Shown: positions 1-9,580, numbered from the stretch's first letter. The stretch: 64,000 nt of DNA from Candidatus Zemynaea palustris (GCA_003134695.1 PLCB01000037.1:1-64000); one strand, 5' to 3'. The notes: generated from the letters alone by a model not told the origin. Numbers and translations are program-made.

Positions 1-112
1 TCGTCCCGGGCGCCTCGCCGACGCCGCGCTAAGCGGCGCCGCGCCACGAGAAGAAGCGCCGAGCATATCTGCTCGACGCCTCTGAGTTGGGCTTGGGTCC
101 GCTTCCGTTACG

Positions 113-1426
113 CTAGAAGTGGATTCCGAGGCCCGCGAACAGTCCGTTGTGGGTGTACCCTGACGGAGCGTTCGTTCCGGCTGTCGCGTGGTCTCCGAGG
201 AAGCCGCCTTCGAGGAAGATCGGCGTCGACGGAATCGCGAACGTGACTCCAGCCATGTAGCGCAGGAGGCGATACTGGAGGTTGAAGTGGTTCCCGGCCG
301 GATCTGTGAAGTTTCCTGAGACCGACGGATAGTAGATCGCACTTCCCTCGAGCCCTATGACGCTCTTGAGACTCGGTGCGAGTTCGAGCCCGCCGCCGAA
401 TCCGGTCTGTTGCGGATATCCGTAGTTGCCCCACTTCGAGAGATAACTTCCGACGATGTAGACCTTCGGAATACCGATGCCGATACCGAAACGACCGTCG
501 ACATCGGTGTCTCTCATCGCGAATGCGGCAACGTTGGTCTGTCCACCGCCACCGATGACGGTAACGCAACCTTGCGATCCCGCAGCAACGCCGGAGCAGC
601 TCCCCGCTATCGGCTGGTTGTGCGGATACTGCCACGTGCGGTATTCCGCTTCAGCCAAGATCGGAAGGCTTCCGAGTGATGTCGTGAATCCGCCGCGGAA
701 GGCGTACGAGCCGGTGCCTGAGTTGCCTGGGCTGAACTCGTTATAGACCTTCGGACTGAATATGTAGTCGCCCGCGACCCAGAACATCGTATTCGACGAC
801 ACGACCGGTGCCGGAGTTGGCGGCGGCGGTGGCGGTGGTGGCGGTGGTGGTGGCGGTGGTGGCGGCGGTGGCGGCGCCGTCGGAGGTGGCGGCGGCGGCG
901 GTGGCGGCGTCGGGGCAGGCGCTGGGATATAACGCACTACGACGAGACGCTTGTCGGGAACCCACTGAACGTAGGCGCCCATACCTTCGGAAATTACGCG
1001 CACCGGGACGACGATGACGCCGTGATACATTTCGGGAGGCACGTCCAACGGACGCGACTCACCGTTAATTACGACTTCGGGTCTACCGAGCGTCACCTGG
1101 ACGTTTGCCCCTGACTTGGAAACCGTAACCGTCTTCGTCGACGGATCGTAGCTGACCGTCGCGCCCATTTGCTCGAACATCGAGCGCAATGGAACGAAGA
1201 TCGTGCTTCCGCGGACGATTGCCGCAAGGACGCGATTTTGCTTTAGGGTATCGGGCTTCGCGTAGACGTGTTGGTCGTTGTACAGGATCGGAACTTCGCC
1301 CGACGGCGGAGAGCCGAAATTCGCAGGCTGCGCCAGCGCCTGTGTGCTGACGACAGATGCGAATGCGACCAGCCCGAACGAGACCGCCGCAAACGTGGCG
1401 ACGAGACGCGTAACGAGTCGTTTCAC
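113..1426 (-). CDS. Secreted stalk-domain protein fused to an outer-membrane beta-barrel by a polyproline linker
   Basis: I chose the GTG at 1426 because GGGAGG lies 6 bases upstream and the protein then opens with a clean signal peptide (KRLVTRLVATF, cleavage near ALAQ); an in-frame start 47 codons earlier adds only arginine-rich low-complexity sequence. About residues 45-167 resemble the copper-amine-oxidase N-terminal-like (stalk) fold, with paired FVPLRSMFEQMG and VVPVRVISEGMG repeats. About residues 168-207 are nearly pure proline. The remaining ~230 residues are glycine/aromatic-rich with alternating polarity and end in GLFAGLGIHF, whose terminal Phe is typical of outer-membrane barrels. 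It is probably a barrel anchor carrying a periplasmic or surface stalk domain. The order and motifs are seen directly; the barrel call is inference, and no enzymatic role is evident. Confidence 0.6.
   Translation of the reverse strand: MKRLVTRLVATFAAVSFGLVAFASVVSTQALAQPANFGSPPSGEVPILYNDQHVYAKPDTLKQNRVLAAIVRGSTIFVPLRSMFEQMGATVSYDPSTKTVTVSKSGANVQVTLGRPEVVINGESRPLDVPPEMYHGVIVVPVRVISEGMGAYVQWVPDKRLVVVRYIPAPAPTPPPPPPPPPTAPPPPPPPPPPPPPPPPPPPTPAPVVSSNTMFWVAGDYIFSPKVYNEFSPGNSGTGSYAFRGGFTTSLGSLPILAEAEYRTWQYPHNQPIAGSCSGVAAGSQGCVTVIGGGGQTNVAAFAMRDTDVDGRFGIGIGIPKVYIVGSYLSKWGNYGYPQQTGFGGGLELAPSLKSVIGLEGSAIYYPSVSGNFTDPAGNHFNLQYRLLRYMAGVTFAIPSTPIFLEGGFLGDHATAGTNAPSGYTHNGLFAGLGIHF
817..912. repeat. GGT/GGC low-complexity tract encoding the polyproline linker
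   Basis: Nearly uninterrupted GGC/GGT triplets on the plus strand are the complement of CCN proline codons of the minus-strand gene. One short non-repeat interruption (GCGCCGTCGG) splits the tract. It is prone to length change by slippage. Confidence 0.8.
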
Positions 1427-1609
1427 TAGTAACCTCCCTGGATTGCCTAAAATGGCTGCTTCGCAGGTGGCATACCCGTTCGGGACCAGGCGTAAACTTG
1501 AGGGCCGGCGGGATCGGGGCCGGCGTGAGCGGGCTCCGGTTGGCCCTGCGACCATTGTCGCACGCAACCCGGAAAAGCCCCCGAGCGGCCCCTGGGGCAG
1601 TAGCGGTCC

Positions 1610-2005
1610 CTAGGCTTGTTTGTCCTCGAGGTTCGCGAGGAATTTCGGACGGTCCATGATGTAGCGCTCGTGCGAACCCTCGGCAATCTTCTCGCGCTCG
1701 TCGAACGCGGTGACCGCGAAGTTGATGCGCCGGCCGTCGACGCCGATGACTTCGACTTCGGTGCGCACGATGAATCCTACCGGCGTCGGCGCCAAGTGCG
1801 TCAGTTCGATGTAGGCGCCGAGCGAAATCTGGTCGGGGGCGAGGGTCGGTGCAAGACACTCGACTGCGGCCTGTTCGATCAATTGCAACAGGATGGGCGT
1901 GGAGAGAACGTCGACCCCTTTGTTTCCGGACTTTTCGGCGGTCATCCATTCCTCGACGCGCGTCTGGCTCTGATAGGAACGACCGACGTCGACCTTGACG
2001 CCCAT
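1610..2005 (-). CDS. FlK-like hot-dog thioesterase
   Basis: A 131-residue protein starting MGVKVDVG; GGAG lies about 12 bases upstream of this ATG, and an upstream in-frame start would add an unlikely glycine/proline leader. The segment GVDVLSTPILLQLIEQAAVE matches the family of fluoroacetyl-CoA thioesterase FlK, where a Thr and a Glu in this region are active-site residues, and it is followed by a hot-dog core (TEVEVIGVDGRRINFAVTAFD). Members hydrolyse acyl-CoA thioesters; substrate cannot be read from sequence. It stands alone on the minus strand beside the stalk-barrel gene, with 183 bases between them in which I see no clear motif. Confidence 0.7.
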   Translation of the reverse strand: MGVKVDVGRSYQSQTRVEEWMTAEKSGNKGVDVLSTPILLQLIEQAAVECLAPTLAPDQISLGAYIELTHLAPTPVGFIVRTEVEVIGVDGRRINFAVTAFDEREKIAEGSHERYIMDRPKFLANLEDKQA

Positions 2006-2156
2006 GTCGCTTGATACTCCGACGGCGGGGACGGTCCCGCCTTGCGGCAACGGCCCCACCTTGCGGCAACGGTCCCGGCGAGTCGCGTGTTAGGGGTTTT
2101 GGCCGGGGCCGAATCAAACGGTCGCTTTCGCCGGTATCATGCCCGTGAGGTCTGGA

Positions 2157-3551
2157 GTGCAGAAGCATCATTTCAAGGTTTTCGTTTTTTCGTTGAGCGC
2201 GGTCGTCGCGCTCGGCGCGGCAGGCTGTTCCAAGGGCGGTCAGGCGCGCCAGGGGCCGCCGCCGCTCGCCGTCGACGTTGCGACGGCGAAGATCGGCGAC
2301 ATCGCGACCTTTATTTCGCTCGACGGGCAGATCGCGCCGTTGCAAGACTCGACGTTGAGCTCTCCTCAATCGGGGACCGTCTCGGCCGTCTTGGTGAACG
2401 AAGGCGACCGGGTCACCACGGGCCAGTTGCTGGCCCAGCTCGACGATTCTACGTATCGCGCGCAATTGGCCGCCAATCAGGCGACGGCGTCGCAGGCGTT
2501 GGCGAAACTGAAAAGCTCGTCGATCCAGGCGCCGATCTCGCAACAGCAATACAGCTCCTCAATGTCACAAGCGACGCAGGTTCTTCAGGCTGCGCAGAAT
2601 CGAATCTCAACCGACCAGGCCGCCCTCAAGAACGCAGAATTGAACTACAAGAGCAACGTTCAATTGGCGCAACAAGGCTACGTCTCGCAGACCGCGCTCG
2701 AGGCCTCGCGTTCGGCTTACGTCGCGGCGCAGCAAGAATTGAACAACGCCAAACAGTCGCTGCCGGCGGCGCAAGCGGCGGACCGCTCGGCGCACGAGAA
2801 CCTGAATCAAACGCAGGTCGATCAAGCGACGATCGACGCCAACCGCGCCGCTCTGCAGCAGGCGGAAGCCAACGTGCAGTTGCTCGAGACGCAGATTCGA
2901 CAGTGCGCGATCTACGCGCCGTTCAACGGCGTCGTCACGCAGCGTCTGTTGGACCCCGGCGCCTTCGCGGGCCCGAATCAACCGATTGCACGCGTCTCCG
3001 AACTCGACTCGGTCTACGTCAACGCCAACGTCCCAGACGAAGACCTCAACTACGTCCACGCCGGAACGCCGGTAACGTTCGGCAGCGCGAGCATCCCAGG
3101 CAAGTCATTCTCGGGCCGCATCATGGACGTCAACGCGATTCCGACCGCGGGGACGCTCTCGTATCGCGCGCGCGTGCGCCAAGCCAATCCGGGCGACGTC
3201 TTGCGCGGCGGGATGCTCGTCAGCGTCGTGATCCGCAGGGAATCTCACAGGAACGCGGTCGTCGTCCCGCGCACCGCGATCTTTCAGACCGACCAGGGCG
3301 CGAACGTGTACACGGTCGAGGACGGCAAGGCGAAATTACTGCCAGTCAAGGTCGGCCTGCAAACCGACACCTCCTCCGAGGTGCTTGGCGGATCGGTAAA
3401 ACCGGGTACACTCGTCATCACGACGCGACCCGACGCCCTGCAGAACGGCAGCGTGGTCGCGATCGGCGGCGCTCCGCCGGCGGCCGGACCGCCTGGTTCA
3501 GGGCCGAAGCCAACGCAATCCGGAGGTAAAGGCCGCAAGGCACAGCAGTGA
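2157..3551 (+). CDS. Periplasmic adaptor (membrane fusion) lipoprotein of an efflux pump, HlyD/AcrA type
   Basis: The GTG at 2157 has TGAGG 6 bases upstream and yields a classic lipoprotein signal (KVFVFSLSAVVALGAAGC); an ATG at 2139 in the same frame is the alternative. After the lipobox come a barrel-sandwich half (LDGQIAPLQDSTLSSPQSG), a long Gln/Ala-rich coiled coil (about residues 100-240), the second lipoyl half (ICAIYAPFNGVV-like region, here QCAIYAPFNGVVTQRLL), then beta-barrel and membrane-proximal domains, and a Lys/Gly-rich tail. Such adaptors bridge an inner-membrane pump to TolC. The TolC gene follows with overlapping stop and start, but no RND or ABC pump gene is adjacent, so the pump partner must lie elsewhere. 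Confidence 0.9.
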   Translation: MQKHHFKVFVFSLSAVVALGAAGCSKGGQARQGPPPLAVDVATAKIGDIATFISLDGQIAPLQDSTLSSPQSGTVSAVLVNEGDRVTTGQLLAQLDDSTYRAQLAANQATASQALAKLKSSSIQAPISQQQYSSSMSQATQVLQAAQNRISTDQAALKNAELNYKSNVQLAQQGYVSQTALEASRSAYVAAQQELNNAKQSLPAAQAADRSAHENLNQTQVDQATIDANRAALQQAEANVQLLETQIRQCAIYAPFNGVVTQRLLDPGAFAGPNQPIARVSELDSVYVNANVPDEDLNYVHAGTPVTFGSASIPGKSFSGRIMDVNAIPTAGTLSYRARVRQANPGDVLRGGMLVSVVIRRESHRNAVVVPRTAIFQTDQGANVYTVEDGKAKLLPVKVGLQTDTSSEVLGGSVKPGTLVITTRPDALQNGSVVAIGGAPPAAGPPGSGPKPTQSGGKGRKAQQ

Positions 3552-5086
3552 TGACAGCGCAGACCCGTCTCCACACGAGCTTGGGAGCGACCGTGCTCGC
3601 GGCCTTGCTTGCCGCGACCGCGTTCGGCGGCTCCCGCGTCTCAGCGGCCCCGGCGCCGAAGATCACGCCGAAGCCGACCGCGGCGCCGACGCCTATGGCG
3701 CAGCCCTCTCCGTTTCCGCAATACACCTTAGGGCCGGCGAGCGTCGGCCCTCCGGTGCCGTTCCCGGAATACGGGACGCCGATTCCGAGCGTTGGCGTCG
3801 GGCCGCCGCCCAGCGGGGCACCTCAGATCATCACCCTCCCCCAGGCGATCGCGGTCGCGTTTGCGCGCGCTCCGTCGCTCGCTGCCGCGCGAGCCGACGA
3901 GGGCGTCGCGCATGCGGCGAAGCGTTTGGCGCAGACTGGCTATTATCCGAATCTCTCGGCGTCGGCCTCAACCTCGCACCAGGATCGACAACCAGGTTCG
4001 ACGACGGTGATCGGGGGCGGCGGCGGCGGAACGTTCACGAGCCCGACCTCCACCACGTCGAACGGGCTGACCGTGACGCTGCGTCAGCTGATCTTCGACG
4101 GCGGGCGCGTCGCGGCGTCGATTCGCGCCGCGTCGTATAGCGAGACTGCTTCGGTCGACACCTATCGCCGCGATCTTCAGACCGTCGCGCTCAACGTGGC
4201 GCAGGCTTATTACAACCAGTTGCTAGCGCAGCGCACGCGGCAGGTCGCAGAGCAAACCGTCCGGCTCGACCTGGTGCAAGAGGATCTGGTACGCGCGCAG
4301 TTGGCGGCCGGCGTTGCAACCCGGGTCGATCTTTCGACGGCACAGCTTCCGACGGCGCAAGCGCGCGTCGCCGTGGTCAAAGCGCAGGCGCTCGAGTTGA
4401 CCGCGCAAGCGACCTTCGCCAACGCGATGGGGTTCGACGCGAACGTCGATATCCGCCCGTTCGACGACACGCCGGTCAGCGCGACCGGCGCGATTTCGAC
4501 GATCCCGGTTCTAAGCTACGATCAGGCGCTGACGCGAGCGTACCTCTTGCGGCCCGATCTCGCCTCTGCGGAACATTCGCTACGGGCTCAGCGCGAATCG
4601 CTGACCGCGACGCGCTTGAATCTGTTCCCGTCGCTCTCGGGGACCGCTTCGGGCGGGACCAACTCGACCGATACGACGGGCGGAACCTTCCGCAATTCCG
4701 CGACGATCGGTGCGACGCTGTCGATTCCGCTCTACGATCAAGGGATCACCGCGGCCAACGTGCTGCAGCAGAAGGCGAGCATCGATCGGCTGACGGCCGA
4801 TCTCGAAACGACGCGCGAGACCGTGCAATTGAACGTGAAGCAGGCGCTGGTCAATCTGGTGGCGGCGCGCGCGCAGCTCGACGAAGTGCAGGCCGAATAC
4901 GCGAAGGCACTCGACGTCTTGAACGCTACGCAGGCGCAATACCGCTTCGGGGTGACGACGCTTCCGTTGCTGCTCAACGCGCAGGTCGGTTTGACGACGG
5001 CGCTCAGCGATCAAGTGACCGCGGTCTACGCGCTCCGCCAAGCGGAGCAGACGTATTTGTACGCGATCGGAGCAAATACGCCGTAG
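3551..5086 (+). CDS. TolC-family outer membrane efflux channel
   Basis: The ATG at 3551 overlaps the stop of the adaptor gene (TGATG), indicating translational coupling; a GTG one codon earlier is also possible. The 511-residue product has a signal peptide, a Pro-rich segment (KITPKPTAAPTPMAQPSPFP) and the TolC duplicated helical hairpins: ITLPQAIAVAFARAPSLAAA opens the first repeat and YDQALTRAYLLRPDLASAE the second. Both repeats carry the long Ala/Gln-rich coiled coils of outer-membrane efflux proteins. It forms the outer-membrane exit duct for the adaptor encoded immediately upstream. Family assignment is firm; the exported substrate is unknown. Confidence 0.92.
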   Translation: MTAQTRLHTSLGATVLAALLAATAFGGSRVSAAPAPKITPKPTAAPTPMAQPSPFPQYTLGPASVGPPVPFPEYGTPIPSVGVGPPPSGAPQIITLPQAIAVAFARAPSLAAARADEGVAHAAKRLAQTGYYPNLSASASTSHQDRQPGSTTVIGGGGGGTFTSPTSTTSNGLTVTLRQLIFDGGRVAASIRAASYSETASVDTYRRDLQTVALNVAQAYYNQLLAQRTRQVAEQTVRLDLVQEDLVRAQLAAGVATRVDLSTAQLPTAQARVAVVKAQALELTAQATFANAMGFDANVDIRPFDDTPVSATGAISTIPVLSYDQALTRAYLLRPDLASAEHSLRAQRESLTATRLNLFPSLSGTASGGTNSTDTTGGTFRNSATIGATLSIPLYDQGITAANVLQQKASIDRLTADLETTRETVQLNVKQALVNLVAARAQLDEVQAEYAKALDVLNATQAQYRFGVTTLPLLLNAQVGLTTALSDQVTAVYALRQAEQTYLYAIGANTP

Positions 5087-5136
5087 GCGTGCCCGCTGCG
5101 GCGGGGAGGCTGCCGCGGCGTGGAAAAGGGGTGAGC

Positions 5137-6264
5137 ATGGACGTGCTCGACACGCCGGTCGGCGTCGACGATCCGGTCAACGCCGCGATTCTCAAGGTTT
5201 CTGAGGACCGGATCGCCGGTTTCCAGCGCGACCCGCTCGGCGCGGTCGCTGCGGCGTCGGGCGTCGATGTCGAAACGGTCATCGCGCGCATCGGCGCGAT
5301 GTTGCGGGCGGGGACGATCCGCCGCGTCCGTCAGACGTTGCTCGCGACGAATCTCGCGCACGGTGCGCTGGTCGCCTGGCAAATCGCGCCGGAGCGACTC
5401 GACGACGCGTTCGATTTTATGTTCGGCGCGGACCCGTTCTCAGGGCACGTCGTCATTCGCACCGCTGATCCGGCGACTCCCGGTTCGAACTATCGCTTGT
5501 GGACCACGCTGAAAGTTCCGCAGGGGTATTCGCTCGAGAAGCACGCCGAGTTCTTACGCAAGCGCGTCGGTGCCGATAAGTTCCGGTTGATGCCGGCGAA
5601 GCGTTTGTTCGTACTCGGCGTCGGACACATTCGCCGGCGCGGGCTCGAGCCCGGCGCGCGCGCCGAGGTGCTCGCCGAAACGCAGGACGCCCGCATCGTC
5701 GAATTGTCCGGCCTCGAGTGGAGGGTGCTCGATGCGCTGAAGCGCGAGTTCGCGCCGCAAGAACTGGGTCGAGATCTCTGGCGCGCGCGCGCGGAGGAAG
5801 CCGGCGTCGCGCTCGACGAGTTCTATCGCGTCGCCGAGTCGTTGCAGACCCGCGGCGTTATCGGGCGCTTCTCGACGTTCCTCGAACACGTCAAACCGAC
5901 TGCCGGAAATCAGCGCGTGACCCGCTACAACGCGCTCTTTCACTGGCGCGTTGCGCCTGGCCGCGAGCTCGATGCGGGGGCCGAGGTCGGGCGGCACTAC
6001 ATCATGACGCACGCCTATTGGCGCGAAGGCGGCCCCGAGTTTCGCAACGTCAACGTCATGGGCGTCGCGCACGGGCTCGACAAGGACGTCGTCCTTGAGC
6101 ACAAAGCCGCGATCGACCGGCATCTCGAAGAAGCCGGCATCCCCTTCGATTACACCAACGTCTTTTGGGGTGGGCGCAGCGAGATCAAGCCGTCGGAGAT
6201 CTCGCCGCTCGCGTTCGCGGAATTCTACCGCGCCAGAGAAATCGACCCCGAAACGATGCGATAG
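5137..6264 (+). CDS. Double Lrp/AsnC-domain protein, siroheme-decarboxylase-like (AhbA/AhbB type)
   Basis: The ATG at 5137 follows AAGGGGTGAGC; an upstream GTG gives a less natural N-terminus. The 375-residue product contains two tandem copies of a winged-helix plus RAM/AsnC-like unit: the first around GTIRRVRQTLLATNLAHGAL, the second around GVIGRFSTFLEHVKPTAGNQ, each followed by a HWRV/AWQI strand. This is the architecture of siroheme decarboxylases (AhbA/AhbB, NirDL), which convert siroheme to 12,18-didecarboxysiroheme for heme or heme d1, here fused in one chain. A true Lrp regulator is the alternative, but the DNA-binding helices look degenerate. The first substrate-binding-protein gene overlaps its stop codon by one base. 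No other heme genes are nearby, so the function is only moderately supported. Confidence 0.5.
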   Translation: MDVLDTPVGVDDPVNAAILKVSEDRIAGFQRDPLGAVAAASGVDVETVIARIGAMLRAGTIRRVRQTLLATNLAHGALVAWQIAPERLDDAFDFMFGADPFSGHVVIRTADPATPGSNYRLWTTLKVPQGYSLEKHAEFLRKRVGADKFRLMPAKRLFVLGVGHIRRRGLEPGARAEVLAETQDARIVELSGLEWRVLDALKREFAPQELGRDLWRARAEEAGVALDEFYRVAESLQTRGVIGRFSTFLEHVKPTAGNQRVTRYNALFHWRVAPGRELDAGAEVGRHYIMTHAYWREGGPEFRNVNVMGVAHGLDKDVVLEHKAAIDRHLEEAGIPFDYTNVFWGGRSEIKPSEISPLAFAEFYRAREIDPETMR

Positions 6265-7916
6265 TGCAGCGAAAAACCCCACGCGTCTTGCTCCTTCTGG
6301 TAACCGGGCTTCTCGCAGCGTGCACCAAAGTCGGGACGCAGACTGCCGGTGGAGCGGCCGGCAATCCGTGGACGCATCATGGGCGGCTCGTGTACTCGGA
6401 AGCCCAGGACGTGAAATCGCTCAACCCGATGCTCGCCACCAGCGCCGCCGCCCTCGACCTGTCGATGTTTCTCTTCTCCTATGCGGTGCGCTACGACGAG
6501 CGCTCGCGACCGCATCCCGATGCGCTGCGCGAATTGCCGACGGTCGAGAACGGCGACGTGAGCAAAGACGGTCTCACGCTGAAGTACAAGTTGCGGCCGA
6601 ACATCTATTTCCACGACGGCGTGCAGGTGACGTGCCGTGACCTCAAGTTCACCTGGCAAGCGGTGATGAATCCAGCCAATAACGACATCACGCAGGATGG
6701 CTACAGGGACATCAAGAGCATCGATTGCTCCGATCCGCTCGTCACCGTCGTCCACATGAAGAAAGTCTACGCGCCGTTTCTCCAACAATTGTGGGGCGTG
6801 AACGGCAACGCGCCGATCCTGCCCGCGCACCTCTTGGAGACCGTCAACGACTCGGCCGGTTCGTTCAATCGCGCGCCCTACCAGGCGGCGCCGATCGGGA
6901 GCGGGCCATTCACGTTCGTGCGCTGGGACCGGGGCTCGCAGGTCGTCCTGAAGGCTTTCGACCGGTATTTCCTCGGCAAGCCGAAACTCGACGAGGTGGT
7001 CTTCAAGATCTTCCCCGACGAGAACACGACGGTTAACGAGATCAAGACGCACGAGATCGACATGGCGATCCACGTCGGCACGAATCTCTGGCCCGAATTG
7101 CAGAACATCCCGGGGACCGTCGTGAGCTCGCCGCCGGTCTTCACCTTCGACCACATCGACTTCGATTTGAAGAAGCCGCTGTTCCAGGACGTTCGCGTGC
7201 GGCGGGCGCTCGCGATGGCGCTCGATCGCAAGACGATCCTCGCGAAGATTGCACACGGGCTCGGCGACCTCACCGACTCCGCGCTCTCGCCGCAAATCTC
7301 GTGGGCGTGGACGGCGGATACGGCGCATTACGACTACGATCTGCCCAAAGCGAACGCGCTGCTCGACGAGGCCGGTTGGAAGGTCGGTCCCGACGGCATT
7401 CGCATAAAAAACGGACAGCGGCTCGCCTTCACCTACTCGACGCAGACCGAGAGTTTCACCGGCAAAGCGGTCGAGTCGTTCGTCCAACAGGCGTGGCACG
7501 CGGTCGGCGCCGCGGTGTCGATCAAGAATTTCGGGACGGCGCAGTTCTTCGACAACACAAAGAGTGGTATTTTGCAGGGCGGCCACTACGACGTCGCCGG
7601 CTTTGCCTGGGGCGGTGCCGCCGACCCCGACGACAGCGCGATCTATTCGGCGCACAACATGGCGCCGCGCGCGCAGAACGCGCTCTTTTGGGACGACAAG
7701 ATCGCGACCGCAGCGATGGACGACGAACTCTTGACCGTCGATCACGCGAGACGCGCGCGCGACTTCAAGATCGAGCAGCAACGCTTCGCGAGCGAGGTGC
7801 CCTCGATCGTGCTCTACTATCGCCGCGAGCCTCAGATCTACAACAGCGACTTGAAAGGGTACACCGCGTCACCGGTGATCTCGCCGTTCTGGAACCCGCA
7901 CCAATATTCGATCTAG
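6264..7916 (+). CDS. Family-5 (peptide-type) ABC substrate-binding lipoprotein, copy 1 of 4
   Basis: The GTG at 6264 shares its G with the stop TAG of the upstream gene and gives QRKTPRVLLLLVTGLLAAC, a lipoprotein signal with the lipid-accepting Cys. The 550-residue body has SBP_bac_5 landmarks: VKSLNPML near the N-terminus, LKYKLRPNIYFHDGVQVTCR, the GSGPF segment, and DVRVRRALAMALDRKTIL followed by LLDEAGW. Proteins of this family deliver peptides or other solutes to an ABC permease. Three paralogues follow; no permease or ATPase gene is present in the window, so a shared distant transporter or a non-transport role is inferred. Confidence 0.9.
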   Translation: MQRKTPRVLLLLVTGLLAACTKVGTQTAGGAAGNPWTHHGRLVYSEAQDVKSLNPMLATSAAALDLSMFLFSYAVRYDERSRPHPDALRELPTVENGDVSKDGLTLKYKLRPNIYFHDGVQVTCRDLKFTWQAVMNPANNDITQDGYRDIKSIDCSDPLVTVVHMKKVYAPFLQQLWGVNGNAPILPAHLLETVNDSAGSFNRAPYQAAPIGSGPFTFVRWDRGSQVVLKAFDRYFLGKPKLDEVVFKIFPDENTTVNEIKTHEIDMAIHVGTNLWPELQNIPGTVVSSPPVFTFDHIDFDLKKPLFQDVRVRRALAMALDRKTILAKIAHGLGDLTDSALSPQISWAWTADTAHYDYDLPKANALLDEAGWKVGPDGIRIKNGQRLAFTYSTQTESFTGKAVESFVQQAWHAVGAAVSIKNFGTAQFFDNTKSGILQGGHYDVAGFAWGGAADPDDSAIYSAHNMAPRAQNALFWDDKIATAAMDDELLTVDHARRARDFKIEQQRFASEVPSIVLYYRREPQIYNSDLKGYTASPVISPFWNPHQYSI

Positions 7917-7944
7917 CCCAACCGTTCCGAAAGTGAGGACCCGC

Positions 7945-9576
7945 GTGAACCGTCTTGCCCACGCCGCCATGCTCGCGCTACTCGTCGCCTACGCCGTGAT
8001 GGGGATCGGCCCGGCGGCATCGGACGAGCAGCGCCAGAACTCGTTCACCAAGCCTCATTTTCTACGTTATGGGGATATCGGCGACGTCACGTCGCTTAAC
8101 CCGATGTTTGCGCAGCAATTGATCCTAAGCCGAATAGCGTCGCTGACGATGGCGTGGCTAGTCAAATATGACATCCACAATCAAGCGGTTCCCGAACTCG
8201 CAACGGTCGTACCGACTCTAAAGAACGGTGGCATCTCACCGGACGGCAAGACGATTACTTTTCACCTGCGCAAAGACGCAAAGTGGTCGGACGGCGTGCC
8301 GTTTAATGCCGACGATGTCGTATTCACGACGAAGGTTATCCTCGATCCGAAGACGTTGATTCTCAGTCGCGACGGCTGGGATCGTATCGCCAAAGTCGAG
8401 ACTCCGAACAAGTATACCGTCGTCTTTCATCTGAGCAAACCGTACTCGCCGTTCCTCCCGACGTTTTTCGGCAGCGCCGGCGCGAACCCGGCGATCGTGC
8501 CGAAGCACATTCTCGAAGGCAAAGACGTCAACACTGATCCTTATAACTCGAAGCCCATCGGAATCGGACCGTTCCGCATCGTCGAATGGCGCCGGGCCGA
8601 CCGCGTGATCATGGAAGCAAACCCCTATTATTTCCGCGGTTTGCCGAAGCTCAGGAGAATCGAATACCGGATCGTACCCAATCGCGACACGCTCCTTACG
8701 CAGTTGCAAACCGGCGACATCGACATGTGGGCGACGGCCGCCGCCGCCTACTATCAGCGCCTGCAAGGCGTAAAGGGATTCACGGTCACCAAACAGACCG
8801 GCTATGGCTTCGGCCACATCGACTTCAATTTGGACCGGCCGAAGCTACAGGACGTGCGCGTGCGCCGCGCCCTGACCCTCGCCATTGATCGCAAAGCCCT
8901 GTGGGAGAAGGTCAGCCACGGCATCGGCATCCTGCAGGACAACGTCGTTTCGCCCGCGAGCCCATTTTTCGACAAGACAGTCGGCATGTCGCCCTTCGAC
9001 ATGAAGAAGGCCAATGAATTGCTCGACGAGGCTGGCTGGAAGCGCGGCGCCGACGGAATTCGCGAGAAGAATGGTGAGCGGCTCGTGATCGACTTCGCGT
9101 CGAATTCAGGCAGTCCCGACACTGATACGCGGATCGAGTTGATTCGCGCCTGGTGGAAGGAGATCGGTGTCGAGCTCGATCGGAAGAACTACGATCCGGC
9201 GCTCTTGTTTGCGCCGCCGGAAAAGGGCGGGATCATCAATGCTGGAAAGTTCGATGTCGTAATTTTCGCCTGGTATTTATCGCCGGCCGGCGATCTATCG
9301 ACCATCTACGGCTGCGGCGAATTCTCGCCGCACGGCCAGAACAACATGCACTGGTGCAACAAGAAGGCGAACAACGCAATGGATGCCCTCAAGCTGACCT
9401 ACGACCAGCGGGCTCAGATTCAATATGACGGCATCGTCGAACATGCGATTGCAGCCGAGGTTCCGACGTACGTCACGTCGATCGTCGAAGACGTCTACGC
9501 GTATAACTCGGATCTCAAAAACTTCCACCCCAACTCGGTGACGGCGTTCGACGACTTCATGAACGTCGACATCTGA
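7945..9576 (+). CDS. Family-5 ABC substrate-binding protein, copy 2 of 4 (no lipobox)
   Basis: The GTG at 7945 is preceded by TGAGG at 6 bases; an in-frame GTG at 7933 would add four residues. The 543-residue product has a Sec-type signal (NRLAHAAMLALLVAYAVMG) but no lipobox Cys, unlike the other three copies, so it may be soluble in the periplasm. The body shares the array's landmarks: DVTSLNPMF, ITFHLRKDAKWSDGVPFNAD, IGIGPFRI and DVRVRRALTLAIDRKAL. The distinct N-terminus suggests a functional difference within the array. Confidence 0.88.
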   Translation: MNRLAHAAMLALLVAYAVMGIGPAASDEQRQNSFTKPHFLRYGDIGDVTSLNPMFAQQLILSRIASLTMAWLVKYDIHNQAVPELATVVPTLKNGGISPDGKTITFHLRKDAKWSDGVPFNADDVVFTTKVILDPKTLILSRDGWDRIAKVETPNKYTVVFHLSKPYSPFLPTFFGSAGANPAIVPKHILEGKDVNTDPYNSKPIGIGPFRIVEWRRADRVIMEANPYYFRGLPKLRRIEYRIVPNRDTLLTQLQTGDIDMWATAAAAYYQRLQGVKGFTVTKQTGYGFGHIDFNLDRPKLQDVRVRRALTLAIDRKALWEKVSHGIGILQDNVVSPASPFFDKTVGMSPFDMKKANELLDEAGWKRGADGIREKNGERLVIDFASNSGSPDTDTRIELIRAWWKEIGVELDRKNYDPALLFAPPEKGGIINAGKFDVVIFAWYLSPAGDLSTIYGCGEFSPHGQNNMHWCNKKANNAMDALKLTYDQRAQIQYDGIVEHAIAAEVPTYVTSIVEDVYAYNSDLKNFHPNSVTAFDDFMNVDI

Positions 9577-9580
9577 TCCG

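Noticed and set aside
817-912. CRISPR or tandem-repeat array
   Set aside because: It is a triplet low-complexity tract inside a coding region, with no spacers.
1083-2549. Long minus-strand frame across the thioesterase and adaptor genes
   Set aside because: Arg-rich composition typical of a shadow frame in GC-rich DNA; real genes with motifs occupy the same region in other frames.
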